Shown piece after piece: positions 1 through 7,046 of a stretch of DNA of 64,000 nucleotides; position 1 is the first letter of the stretch, and each line of letters starts with the position of its first letter. The notes below the pieces were generated by a model, which saw only the letters and a program-made list of their open reading frames with translations, searched no databases and was not told the origin of the DNA. The stretch is from positions 1 to 64,000 of the forward strand of contig JAEWBY010000042.1 of assembly GCA_023390905.1 (NCBI GenBank). Reading direction: 5' to 3'. The translations under genes and the position numbers were made by a program. This DNA comes from Pseudomonadota bacterium. GTDB taxonomy: Bacteria; Pseudomonadota; Gammaproteobacteria; Xanthomonadales; Xanthomonadaceae.

Positions 1-1144
1 GCGCCGCTGCGGCCGTCGCGCTGGCGCGCGCCGCGGGCGCGGCATTGGCTGCGGGAGTCGCTGTGGCATTGATGCGCGGCGGCTGCGCGGCCGGCGTGGC
101 TCGATCCGTGCCTGCGACGACGCGATACGGCAGCACCGCCACGGCGACCAGCGCCGCGAGCAGGACCATCGGGACAAGATGCGGTTTGGCCCCGGTATTC
201 TGCAGCATGGTCAGTCTCCGCTTGAGCAGGGTGTAGGTGGGCGACGCGCTAGCCAGACCGGCGCAGGGTCGCGGGGCGACGCCGAGCTGCAACAGCAGGC
301 GTCCGTATTCGTGTGCGCTGTGGTGATCGCAGGACAGCACGGCTTCATCGCAGGCCGCTTCGCGTGCCAGTGCGTATTCGCGTGCGATGAGGTGCGCGGC
401 CGGATGGAAGAAGAACAGATGCCGCGCCAGCGCCGGCATCCACCCCCACCACAGATCGCGGCGACGGTAATGGCTGAGCTCGTGATGCAGCGCCATGCGC
501 AGCTCGGCTTCGGAAAAACGCGTCGGGGCATCGGCGGGCAGCAGCACCATCGGCCGCCACGGTCCCAGCAACTGGGGTGAAGCGATGTCCCGCGCCATGC
601 GCAATGGCGGCAGCGTGCCCAGTCCCAGCGCGCGGCCGGTGCGGTGGTACAGCGCGAGCAGTGCGTCGTCGTCACACGCGCACGAATTGCGCCGCCAGCG
701 ACGCGCCTGCTGGTACGCGTGCAGCGTCTGCAGCGCCGCCATCACCACGCCCATCAACCACAGCCAGGCGAGCACGCCGGTCCATGGCAATGGCCTCGCG
801 GATTCCGTCGTGGATCCCGTCGCGGATTGCGCGGGCGCGGGTTCGCCCGCTGCGGGCATCGGCTCGGGAATGCCGGCGCGAACCGGCGCAGGGATCGGTC
901 CCGCGGCGTGCTCGATCGTCGCGGACGCGGCCGGGGCCGACAGCCACCGCAGTTCCAGCGGCGCCGGCCACAGCAATCCGACCACCAGTTGCATCGACGC
1001 GAGCCACCACAGCGTGCAACGCGTGGCGGCGGGCAGGCGCGGCCACAGCCGGACGATCAGTCCGATCATGGCGACCAGCAGCAGCGATTGCAGGCTGACC
1101 ATGCCGATGCTGGCGAGCAGATCCGCGAACAGTTCCCGGGCCAT
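1..1144 (-). CDS. M56 family (BlaR1/MecR1-like) membrane metallopeptidase, partial
   Basis: Partial gene: the frame stays open from the ATG at 1144 down to base 1, so the C-terminal part lies outside the window. The start lies one base after the stop of the BlaI-type repressor gene, so the two are cotranscribed. The product opens with hydrophobic segments and carries a zinc-protease HExxH motif (ALHHELSHYRRRDL, about residues 217-230; HELSH codons at 470-484). A conserved downstream segment, REYALAREAACDEAVL, is the usual M56 glutamate region. A further hydrophobic segment lies near the left edge. In the BlaR1/MecR1 family such proteins sense a signal and proteolytically inactivate the partner repressor. 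Whether the signal here is a beta-lactam cannot be told, because the sensor domain is missing from the window. Family assignment is firm; substrate is unknown. Confidence 0.88.
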   Translation of the reverse strand, partial: MARELFADLLASIGMVSLQSLLLVAMIGLIVRLWPRLPAATRCTLWWLASMQLVVGLLWPAPLELRWLSAPAASATIEHAAGPIPAPVRAGIPEPMPAAGEPAPAQSATGSTTESARPLPWTGVLAWLWLMGVVMAALQTLHAYQQARRWRRNSCACDDDALLALYHRTGRALGLGTLPPLRMARDIASPQLLGPWRPMVLLPADAPTRFSEAELRMALHHELSHYRRRDLWWGWMPALARHLFFFHPAAHLIAREYALAREAACDEAVLSCDHHSAHEYGRLLLQLGVAPRPCAGLASASPTYTLLKRRLTMLQNTGAKPHLVPMVLLAALVAVAVLPYRVVAGTDRATPAAQPPRINATATPAANAAPAARASATAAAA

Positions 1145-1145
1145 G

Positions 1146-1532
1146 TCAGCGCCCCTTGCGGCGTGATTTCTGCAGGCTGGCGACGAGCTTTTCCAGCTCG
1201 GCCAGTTCATCGTCGCTGACGCGCCCGCGCTCGGACATCCACGCCACGAACGGCGACACCGAACCCTGCAGCGTGTTCTTGACGAACTGCCCCACGGCGC
1301 TGCTCACCACGTCTTCCGGCCCGCGCGTGCCGCTGTAGCGATAGACGCCATCCACCTGCCTGCGTTGCAGATACCCCTTGCCACGCAGGCGTTCCATCAT
1401 CGTGAGCACGGTCGAGCGCGCCAGTCCGCGCGCTTCGCCGAACGCGCTGGCGACTTCGCCAACGCTGGCATCGCCCTGCGACGCGATGTGCTGGAGGAGC
1501 GCCAGTTCCTGATCTCCGATCGTCCTGCGCAT
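1146..1532 (-). CDS. BlaI/MecI/CopY family transcriptional repressor
   Basis: 128 residues, the usual length for BlaI/MecI repressors. The N-terminal winged helix (about residues 1-75) has family-typical segments: an opening helix ending in LALLQHIA, recognition-helix region ARSTVLTMMERLRGKGYL, and a wing with RRQVDGVYRYS. The C-terminal part is the dimerisation region. The gene is followed one base later by an M56 protease, the classical repressor/antirepressor pair. Two TACA-N2-TGTA palindromes lie 13-58 bp upstream of the start, the expected operator type, so autorepression is very likely. There is no beta-lactamase gene in the window, so the regulon is unknown; in this family it can include copper or cell-wall stress genes. 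Confidence 0.92.
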   Translation of the reverse strand: MRRTIGDQELALLQHIASQGDASVGEVASAFGEARGLARSTVLTMMERLRGKGYLQRRQVDGVYRYSGTRGPEDVVSSAVGQFVKNTLQGSVSPFVAWMSERGRVSDDELAELEKLVASLQKSRRKGR

Positions 1533-1544
1533 GTCCGGTCCGGT

Positions 1545-1562
1545 TGACTACACGTGTAGTCA
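1545..1562. promoter_or_regulatory. BlaI-type operator 1 (perfect palindrome)
   Basis: TGACTACACGTGTAGTCA is a perfect 18-bp palindrome with the TACA-N2-TGTA core of BlaI/MecI operators, 13 bp upstream of the repressor start. It is the downstream member of a pair; the two dyad centres are 27 bp apart. Confidence 0.85.
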
Positions 1563-1570
1563 CCATCGCA

Positions 1571-1590
1571 TTGACTACAAGTGTAGTCAA
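1571..1590. promoter_or_regulatory. BlaI-type operator 2
   Basis: TTGACTACAAGTGTAGTCAA is a 20-bp palindrome broken only at the central pair, with the same TACA-N2-TGTA core. On the minus strand its left edge supplies TTGACT, a possible -35 element for the repressor-protease operon, so repressor binding would block the promoter. Confidence 0.83.
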
Positions 1591-1612
1591 GCGCCGTTTG
1601 TCGGGGAGACGA

Positions 1613-1654
1613 GGAGACGGGAGACGGGAGACGGGAGACGGGAGACGGGAGACG
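1613..1654 (+). repeat. 7-bp tandem array, six exact copies of GGAGACG
   Basis: Six perfect head-to-tail copies of GGAGACG, with a partial copy just before. The array sits in the 324-bp gene-free stretch between the BlaI-type operators and the end of the sigma-factor gene. Together with the array at 1789-1837 it forms an opposed pair: GGGAGAC on one side can pair in RNA with GUUUCCC on the other through one G-U wobble per unit. The roughly 135 bp between the arrays hold no gene I can support. Confidence 0.9.
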
Positions 1655-1788
1655 AGAAAGACGATAACGGATGGTCGTAGTGGGGCTCCGCCTGCGACGC
1701 GAGACCTTGGATGGCTGGTTTCAGGGTGGCGCGGTCAGTCCGCCGCCTGACGCAATCGAATGCTGCAACTCACCGGCCAGCGAACTCC

Positions 1789-1837
1789 ATTCCCGATTCC
1801 CGTTTCCCGTTTCCCGTTTCCCGTTTCCCGTTTCCCG
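1789..1837 (+). repeat. 7-bp tandem array, two ATTCCCG then five TTTCCCG
   Basis: Seven contiguous 7-bp units: two ATTCCCG followed by five TTTCCCG. It lies 19 bp beyond the stop codon of the minus-strand sigma-factor gene. On the minus strand it reads as GGGAAAC units, nearly the same as the GGGAGAC units of the first array. Such heptamers are common between genes in Xanthomonadales (from memory). Confidence 0.9.
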
Positions 1838-1856
1838 ACTACAGGCTAGCGACGCA

Positions 1857-3128
1857 TCACTGCCCTTCCGCACAGGCGCCGGCGCGGGCCAGCATCAGAG
1901 CGCGCTCGCGTTCATTGCGGGTGAGCGCGGCAGCGCGTTCGAATTCGGCGCGTGCTTCGGCAGGGCGGCCGAGTTGTTCGAGCAGATCGCCACGCACGGC
2001 GGGAAGCTGCGGATATCCGCGCAGGCGGGCGTCGTCCGTCAAGGCATCAACCAATGGCAGCGCGGCGGCCGCACCTTCGGCGCGACTCAACGCGACCGCG
2101 CGATTGAGTTCGACGATCGGCGAGGGCAGCACTGCCGCCAGTTGCGCGTACAACGCAGCGATGCGTGGCCAGTCGGTCTGATCGGCGCGCAGCGCGCGCG
2201 CATGGCAGGCCGCGATCGCCGCCTGCAGCGTGTAGGGCGATTGCGCACCGCCGAGCTGCACCGACTTGGCGAGCGCGTTGAGGCCCCGCTGGATCTGCAG
2301 GCGATCCCAGCGCGCGCGATCCTGTTCGGGCAGCAGCACCGGCGCGCCGTCGGCATCCACGCGCGCCTTCGCACGTGATGCCTGCAATTCCATCAGCGCG
2401 AGCAGGCCGTGCACTTCCGGCTCCTCCGGCATCAGCCCGGCCAGCACGCGGCCCAGCCGCAGCGCTTCATCGCACAGGCCGGGGCGCATCCAATCATCGC
2501 CCGCCGTGGCCGAGTATCCCTCGTTGAAGATCAGGTATATCACTTCGAGCACCGAATCCACGCGCTCGGGCAGTTCCGCCTTGCGCGGCACTTCGAAGGG
2601 CACCCGCTTCTGCGCGAGCGTGCGCTTGGCGCGCACGATGCGCTGGGCGATGGTCGGTTCGGCCTGCAGGAACGCGCGCGCGATCTCGTCGGTGGCGAGC
2701 CCGCCGAGCAGGCGCAGCGTCAATGCCACGCGCGCTTCGGTCGGCAGGACCGGATGACAGGCGATGAACACCAACCGCAGCAGATCATCGCCGATGTCGT
2801 CCTCCAGCCAACCCTCGTCATCCGGCGCGGCCATGTCCTGGCCCTCCAGTTCGTGGATCAGCGCCTCCTGCTTGCCGGCATGCAGTCGACGCTGGCGCAG
2901 GCGATCGATCGCGCGGTGCCTGGCTGCGGTCATCAACCAAGCGGCCGGATTGTCCGGCATGCCGCTGGCCGGCCAGCGTTCCAGCGCGGCGACCAGCACG
3001 TCCTGCGCCATGTCCTCGGCCAGGCCCACGTCGCCGAGCATGCGCGTCAGGCGCGCGATCAGCCGTGGCGACTCCATTCGCCAGAGCGCATCGATGCGGC
3101 GATGGAGATCCTGTGCGGCCATGCGCAC
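1857..3128 (-). CDS. ECF42-type RNA polymerase sigma factor with C-terminal TPR-like (DUF6596) extension
   Basis: 423 residues, about twice a normal ECF sigma factor. The N-terminus (about residues 10-180) contains region 2 (MESPRLIARLTRMLGDVGLA, then AWLMTAARHRAIDRLRQRR) and region 4 (VALTLRLLGGLATDEIARAFL). The remaining ~240 residues (FNEGYSATAGDDWMRPGLC onward) form the helical DUF6596/TPR-like extension of group ECF42. No anti-sigma gene is adjacent; in ECF42 the extension is thought to control activity. It is the last gene of an operon with two VOC proteins and a YCII/DGPF protein, the standard ECF42 neighbourhood. The start taken is GTG at 3128, 14 nt after a GGAGG; an ATG two codons later is possible. 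Confidence 0.92.
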   Translation of the reverse strand: MRMAAQDLHRRIDALWRMESPRLIARLTRMLGDVGLAEDMAQDVLVAALERWPASGMPDNPAAWLMTAARHRAIDRLRQRRLHAGKQEALIHELEGQDMAAPDDEGWLEDDIGDDLLRLVFIACHPVLPTEARVALTLRLLGGLATDEIARAFLQAEPTIAQRIVRAKRTLAQKRVPFEVPRKAELPERVDSVLEVIYLIFNEGYSATAGDDWMRPGLCDEALRLGRVLAGLMPEEPEVHGLLALMELQASRAKARVDADGAPVLLPEQDRARWDRLQIQRGLNALAKSVQLGGAQSPYTLQAAIAACHARALRADQTDWPRIAALYAQLAAVLPSPIVELNRAVALSRAEGAAAALPLVDALTDDARLRGYPQLPAVRGDLLEQLGRPAEARAEFERAAALTRNERERALMLARAGACAEGQ

Positions 3129-3189
3129 GGATCAGACCATCGCCTCCGGGACCTTGCAAGCGGCGTTGCACCGCGCGCACCCGTGGTGA

Positions 3190-3600
3190 TCAGCAATCGC
3201 GCAGATGATTGACCATCCATGGCTTGCCATAGCGATCGGTGAGCATGCCGAAGCGATGGGACCAGAACGTCTCGTTCATCGGCGCCTGCACGCTGCCGCC
3301 CTGTGCCAGCGCGGCGAAGATGCGTTCGGCCTCGGCGCTGTCATCGACCATCAGGTTGATGCACGTCTGGCTGGCGGTCGAATCGCACGGGGTCGGGCTG
3401 TCGGCGCCCATCAGGCTGGCGCCGGCCGATTCCAGATGCATGTGCACGATGCGATCGCGCGCGTCGGCCGGCGTCTGATCGGCCATCGGCGATTCGCCGT
3501 ACGTCATGCTGGCGCGGATTTCGCCGCCCAGCGCCTGCCGGTAGAAATCGAACGCCTCGCGGCATTGCCCGTCGAAGTGGAGATACGGAATCAGTTGCAT
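3190..3600 (-). CDS. VOC (glyoxalase/PhnB-like) family protein
   Basis: 136 residues, a single-domain vicinal-oxygen-chelate protein of the PhnB / 3-demethylubiquinone methyltransferase-like type. It opens with the beta strand IPYLHFDGQCREAFDFY and ends with FGMLTDRYGKPWMVNH, the paired betaalphabetabetabeta pattern of the fold. No catalytic function can be assigned; many PhnB-like proteins are uncharacterised. It lies between the second VOC gene and the ECF42 sigma gene in the same orientation with short gaps, so it is probably cotranscribed. The start at 3600 has a GGAGCC-type ribosome site. Confidence 0.88.
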   Translation of the reverse strand: MQLIPYLHFDGQCREAFDFYRQALGGEIRASMTYGESPMADQTPADARDRIVHMHLESAGASLMGADSPTPCDSTASQTCINLMVDDSAEAERIFAALAQGGSVQAPMNETFWSHRFGMLTDRYGKPWMVNHLRDC

Positions 3601-3619
3601 GGAAGGCTCCTTGATGGCA

Positions 3620-4024
3620 TCAGGTGCAGTTGATCATCCAGCGCACGCCGTGGCGATCGGTGAGGATCGCGTAGCGGCGCGCCCAGAACATCGGCTGGAG
3701 CGGCAGTTCGACCTGGCCGCCCTCGGAGAATGCGGCGAACAGCGCTTCGGCCTGTTCCGGCGTGTCCACATCGGCGACCAGGTGCGAGCCCTGGATCGGC
3801 GTGTAGGGATGATCCGGCGTCGCGTCCGTGCCCATGATCGTGTACGCGCCGACGTCCAGGCGGCCATGCATGATCAGATCCCGCGCCTCGGCCGGAAGCT
3901 GATCGCAGCCCGGCGTATCGCCGAAGGTCTGCATCGCGCTCACCTGTCCACCGAGATGCCGCGCATAGAATTCCAGCGCCTGCCTGCAGTCGCCGTTGAA
4001 GCTCAGATAGGTGTTCAGTCGCAT
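3620..4024 (-). CDS. VOC (glyoxalase/PhnB-like) family protein, second paralogue
   Basis: 134 residues from the ATG at 4024, paralogous to the preceding VOC protein (opening MRLNTYLSFNGDCRQALEFY, closing YAILTDRHGVRWMINCT). I chose 4024 because a GTGGAGAA ribosome site stands six bases upstream and homologues of this type begin in the same way. An in-frame ATG at 4045 overlaps the stop of the YCII gene (ATGA) and could also be used by coupling. It belongs to the ECF42 operon. The substrate is unknown; proteins next to ECF42 sigma factors of this kind have no established reaction. Confidence 0.87.
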   Translation of the reverse strand: MRLNTYLSFNGDCRQALEFYARHLGGQVSAMQTFGDTPGCDQLPAEARDLIMHGRLDVGAYTIMGTDATPDHPYTPIQGSHLVADVDTPEQAEALFAAFSEGGQVELPLQPMFWARRYAILTDRHGVRWMINCT

Positions 4025-4041
4025 GTCGTTCTCCACGGGGT

Positions 4042-4461
4042 TCATTGGCGGGATTCGGTGGCCGCGCGCAGCCGTTCTTCCTGCTCGCGCAGTTCCGGTG
4101 TCATGGCCTCGCCGAAATCCTCCATCTCGAACAGCGGGCGGATCTCCAGTTCGGTGCCGCCGTCAAAGGGTGCGCGCTTGAGCCATTCGATCGCCTCTTC
4201 CATCGATCGCACCTGCCACAGCCAGAAGCCGGCGATCAGCTCCTTGGTCTCGGCGAACGGGCCGTCGGTCACGCTGCGCTGCGCGCCATCGAAGCGCACG
4301 CGCACGCCGCGCGAGGACGGATGCAGTCCCTCGCCGGCGAGCATGATGCCGGCGTTGACCAGTTCTTCGTTGTAGCGGCCCATGTCCTCCAGCATCTTGC
4401 GGGTCGGCAGCACGCCGGCCTCGGTATCGGCATCGGCCTTCACGATCACCATCACTTTCAT
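4042..4461 (-). CDS. YCII/DGPF-domain protein, first gene of the ECF42 operon
   Basis: 139 residues with the family signature (TDGPFAETKELIAGFWLWQV, about residues 65-84), the DGPF motif of YCII-related proteins. The start ATG at 4461 follows a TACAGGAGT ribosome site; the longer open frame reaching to 4764 is not supported by any ribosome site. A sequence matching the ECF42 promoter type lies about 40-67 bp upstream. DGPF proteins are the hallmark partners of ECF42 sigma factors. Their biochemical role is not known. Confidence 0.9.
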   Translation of the reverse strand: MKVMVIVKADADTEAGVLPTRKMLEDMGRYNEELVNAGIMLAGEGLHPSSRGVRVRFDGAQRSVTDGPFAETKELIAGFWLWQVRSMEEAIEWLKRAPFDGGTELEIRPLFEMEDFGEAMTPELREQEERLRAATESRQ

Positions 4462-4499
4462 GTCGGACTCCTGTAGCGGTTCGGGGGTTCTTGTGGAGT

Positions 4500-4528
4500 A
4501 CGACGAACCAGCGCGCGACGGATCGACA
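4500..4528 (-). promoter_or_regulatory. candidate ECF42 promoter (TGTCGA-N17-CGTCGT)
   Basis: On the minus strand TGTCGA (4528-4523) is followed after 17 nt by CGTCGT (4505-4500), about 40 bp before the YCII start. From memory, the published ECF42 promoter has TGTCGA at -35 and a CGA/CGTC-type -10. The match, spacing and position support direct autoregulation of the operon that encodes the sigma factor. It lies in the 167-bp gap between divergent YCII genes; I found no equally good match facing the plus-strand gene. Confidence 0.6.
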
Positions 4529-4628
4529 CGCCCCGGAAAAAAATCTGCACCCGCCGCCGGCCCTTGGGCCGGGGCGCGGCTTGCGGCATGATGCGCGCTT
4601 CCAGACCGGCCGCCCCGGGGAGGACGAC

Positions 4629-5003
4629 ATGCAGTACCTGCTGTTGGTGTACACCGATCAGGCCCTGATCGATGCGCTCCCCGCCGAGGAATATGACGCG
4701 CTGATGCGCGGCTGCCTGCAGCATGCCGACGAGTTGCAGCGGGCCGGCACGCTGATCCAGTCACAGCAATTGCAGGCGCCGGGCAGCGGACGCAGCCTGC
4801 GCGTGCGCGCGGGCCAGTCTTCGATCACCGACGGGCCGTTCGCCGAGACCAAGGAAATCCTCGCCGGCTTCAACCTGATCGAGGCCGCCGACCTCGACGA
4901 GGCCGTGCGCGTCGCCCACGAGTTCCCGTGGGCGCGTTTCGGTTGCATCGAAGTGCGGCCGGTGCACGACATGGCGCTGGAACGCGCGCGCGTCGGCGCC
5001 TGA
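4629..5003 (+). CDS. YCII/DGPF-domain protein, divergent paralogue
   Basis: 124 residues from the ATG at 4629, preceded by GGGGAGGACGAC. It has the DGPF signature (ITDGPFAETKEILAGFNLIE) and a typical C-terminal FGCIEVRPVHDM segment. It is transcribed away from the ECF42 operon but shares its intergenic region. This is a second DGPF protein, distinct in sequence from the first. Function unknown; the location suggests it is part of the same ECF42 response. Confidence 0.9.
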   Translation: MQYLLLVYTDQALIDALPAEEYDALMRGCLQHADELQRAGTLIQSQQLQAPGSGRSLRVRAGQSSITDGPFAETKEILAGFNLIEAADLDEAVRVAHEFPWARFGCIEVRPVHDMALERARVGA

Positions 5004-5008
5004 TCGGC

Positions 5009-5395
5009 TCAGTCCAGCGCGCGCGCGATGCGTGCGTGGATCGCAGGATGATCGCGGTAATAGGCCGCGTTGTCGGCCAGATCATTCCATCTTCGGAATT
5101 CGACCAGTGCGCGCTGCAGTTGCTGCACGGCCTGGTCGGCACGGGGCGGTGCATGCACTGTACTGCCGAGGACGTCTTCGAGCAGATGCAGCACCACGTC
5201 CATGCATTCCATGCAGGCGTTGGCCTGCTGCCGCGCCAGCCGGTGCAGCATGTCCAGCCGTGCGCCATCCAGGCGGGTGATGCCGACGTCGGCCAGACAG
5301 GGTTCGCCTGCGCCCTGCAACAGGTGCAGCAATTGCGGCAGCGATCCCGCCGCCGGGATCGGTGATTCGTGTTCGATGGGATTCTGATGCGTCAT
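5009..5395 (-). CDS. hypothetical protein, 128 aa
   Basis: I do not recognise the family. The protein is soluble and largely helical, with a CMECMDVVLHLLEDVL segment carrying two closely spaced cysteines and a C-terminal run ending HARIARALD. No signal peptide or membrane segment is visible. Its stop is five bases from the stop of the convergent DGPF gene. It diverges from a small XRE regulator with about 140 bp between the starts, so the regulator may control it. A GGAGGCGCC ribosome site precedes the ATG at 5395, which supports it being a real gene. Confidence 0.72.
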   Translation of the reverse strand: MTHQNPIEHESPIPAAGSLPQLLHLLQGAGEPCLADVGITRLDGARLDMLHRLARQQANACMECMDVVLHLLEDVLGSTVHAPPRADQAVQQLQRALVEFRRWNDLADNAAYYRDHPAIHARIARALD

Positions 5396-5481
5396 GGCGC
5401 CTCCTTGGCGTTGGTTGTTGAAGTCACTTCCCCGTGGCTTCCCCGGCCCGTCATCACCTGGTTTCGTGACGAGATTTAAAC

Positions 5482-5505
5482 ACAGTAGATGCTTACTCTG
5501 TAGAT
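5482..5505. promoter_or_regulatory. candidate XRE operator (repeated GTAGAT in an AT-rich island)
   Basis: An AT-rich island upstream of the XRE gene contains GTAGAT twice, 15 bp apart, with partial dyad symmetry (ACAGTA ... TACTCTGT). XRE regulators usually bind such short repeats before their own gene. Position and composition are the only support. Confidence 0.35.
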
Positions 5506-5535
5506 TGTCAAACGGCAGAAAGACACGCTGGCGCG

Positions 5536-5778
5536 ATGCCTAAGAAGTCTACCGCCACGCCCGCCGACAACGCTCGCGAGCGCATCGCCGTGAACCTCAA
5601 GCGCCTGCGCAAACAGCGCGGACTGAGCCAGGAACAACTGGGCGAAGTCGCCGATTTCCATCGCACGTACGTCTCGCAGCTCGAGCGTCGCTTGACCAAC
5701 GTTTCCATCGATGGACTCGAACGGCTGGCGAAGGCACTGTCGGTTGATGTGCGCGATTTGCTGACTGCACCGAAGTAA
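5536..5778 (+). CDS. small XRE-family HTH transcriptional regulator
   Basis: 80 residues, essentially one helix-turn-helix domain (about residues 14-75). The XRE signature is clear: LKRLRKQRGLSQEQLGEVAD, then the recognition helix HRTYVSQLERRLTNVS and LERLAKALSVDVRDLL. There is no sensor domain. Size and sequence resemble stand-alone controller-type regulators of the kind also found with restriction-modification systems, but no methylase or nuclease is nearby. It diverges from the 128-aa hypothetical gene. A possible terminator follows the stop. Confidence 0.9.
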   Translation: MPKKSTATPADNARERIAVNLKRLRKQRGLSQEQLGEVADFHRTYVSQLERRLTNVSIDGLERLAKALSVDVRDLLTAPK

Positions 5779-5831
5779 CTCACGGCTGCGCTCGCCGCGC
5801 GCGGCAGGTGTTCGCGGCCACTGTGAGTTTT
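5779..5831 (+). terminator. possible terminator after the XRE gene
   Basis: CUCACGG immediately after the stop can pair with CUGUGAG 35 bases on (one G-U pair), enclosing GC-rich secondary structure and followed by TTTTT. The large loop makes this a weak call. The rest of the gap to 5997 holds nothing else I can support. Confidence 0.4.
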
Positions 5832-5997
5832 TCCGCCGGAGCTTCCCCCGTTCGCGCATGCGCCTGCCGGCGTGTCGGCACGCGTTCGCCGGTCGCCACC
5901 GCGCCCTGCACGGATCCGTGCGTTTAGCGTTTGTAGACATCATCCCGCCGGCCGGGATCGTATCGTCGCCTCATTCCATTGAACGAGGTCACGCACG

Positions 5998-6972
5998 ATG
6001 CCGGTCAACGCCGCCTCTGGCACTCGCGATGAAGCGTCGCGCCAACATGCCCTGGATCGCTATCGCATCGTCGACAGTCTTCCCGAGGGCGCCTATGACG
6101 ACATCGTGCAGATCGCCTCGACCGTATGCGAAACGCCGATCGCCGTGCTCACGCTGCTCGATCGCGATCGGCAGTGGTTCAAGGCGCGCGTGGGGCTGGA
6201 CGCAGATGAAACGCCACGCAGCCAGGCCGTCTGCGATCACGCGATCCGCCAGCCGGGCCAGTTGATGGAGGTGCCGGATCTGGCCGGCGATCCGCGCTTC
6301 GCCGATTTCCCGGTGGTGACCGCGATGGGCGCGCGCTTCTATGCGGGCATGCCACTGGTGACGCCGGAGGGCGATGCCCTCGGTACCGTGTGCGTGCTCG
6401 GCCATGAGCCACGCGAGCTGACGCCGGATCAGCGCGCCGCACTCGCGGGACTGGCCCGTCTGGCGATGCACCTGCTCGAGGCGCGCGCGCGCGAGCGCGA
6501 GCAGGAACTGGCCGCCGTCCTGCTCAGCGCATCACCGGACGCCATCGCCGATGCCGATCAGGCCGACAGCAGCGCACAACCGGGCGCGCTGCCGTACGCG
6601 ATCGCCATTCTCGAACTGCAGGGCCACGCGTACGCCGTGCAGCAGCGCGGCGAGCGCGGCGTGGAGAAGGAACTGCACCAGCTCGAAGGTTCACTCGACG
6701 GCGTGCTGCGGCGCGATCTCGGCGACACCATCAATCGCGTGACCGGCAGCGCCGAGTTCGTCGCGGTACTGCACGGCGATGACATCGACGATCGCCTGCG
6801 CACGATGGAGCGCGTCCTTGGCGAGCATCGCCGGCGCAGCGGACTGAACGTGCTGCTGGCCAGCGCCCATGCCGAATCCGCCAGCGAGGCCACACAGCTG
6901 GTTTTCATGCGCGCCGACGCCGGACTCAGCGCGCTGAAGGATCAGCTCAGCCAGACGCCGCGCGCGGCTTAG
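5998..6972 (+). CDS. GAF-domain protein with degenerate GGDEF half
   Basis: 324 residues. Residues about 15-160 form a GAF domain of the type found before diguanylate cyclases (RYRIVDSLPEGAYDDIVQIA, then FYAGMPLVTPEGDALGTVCV). A helical linker follows. Residues about 200-318 have the layout of a GGDEF domain, but the catalytic signature is GSAEF at residues 250-254 (codons 6745-6759), followed by a hydrophobic strand and HGDD. The preceding region also lacks recognisable substrate residues. It is therefore probably not an active diguanylate cyclase; it may bind a ligand and act as an effector. No signal peptide or membrane segment. It stands alone between the XRE gene and a convergent deacetylase. 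Confidence 0.82.
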   Translation: MPVNAASGTRDEASRQHALDRYRIVDSLPEGAYDDIVQIASTVCETPIAVLTLLDRDRQWFKARVGLDADETPRSQAVCDHAIRQPGQLMEVPDLAGDPRFADFPVVTAMGARFYAGMPLVTPEGDALGTVCVLGHEPRELTPDQRAALAGLARLAMHLLEARAREREQELAAVLLSASPDAIADADQADSSAQPGALPYAIAILELQGHAYAVQQRGERGVEKELHQLEGSLDGVLRRDLGDTINRVTGSAEFVAVLHGDDIDDRLRTMERVLGEHRRRSGLNVLLASAHAESASEATQLVFMRADAGLSALKDQLSQTPRAA

Positions 6973-7046
6973 AACCGGCGCCTAGATGGGCCTGGCGCCT
7001 CGTGCCCGGTTGCGTACCGCTGAAGCGCGGCATCGGCGGGCGACGA

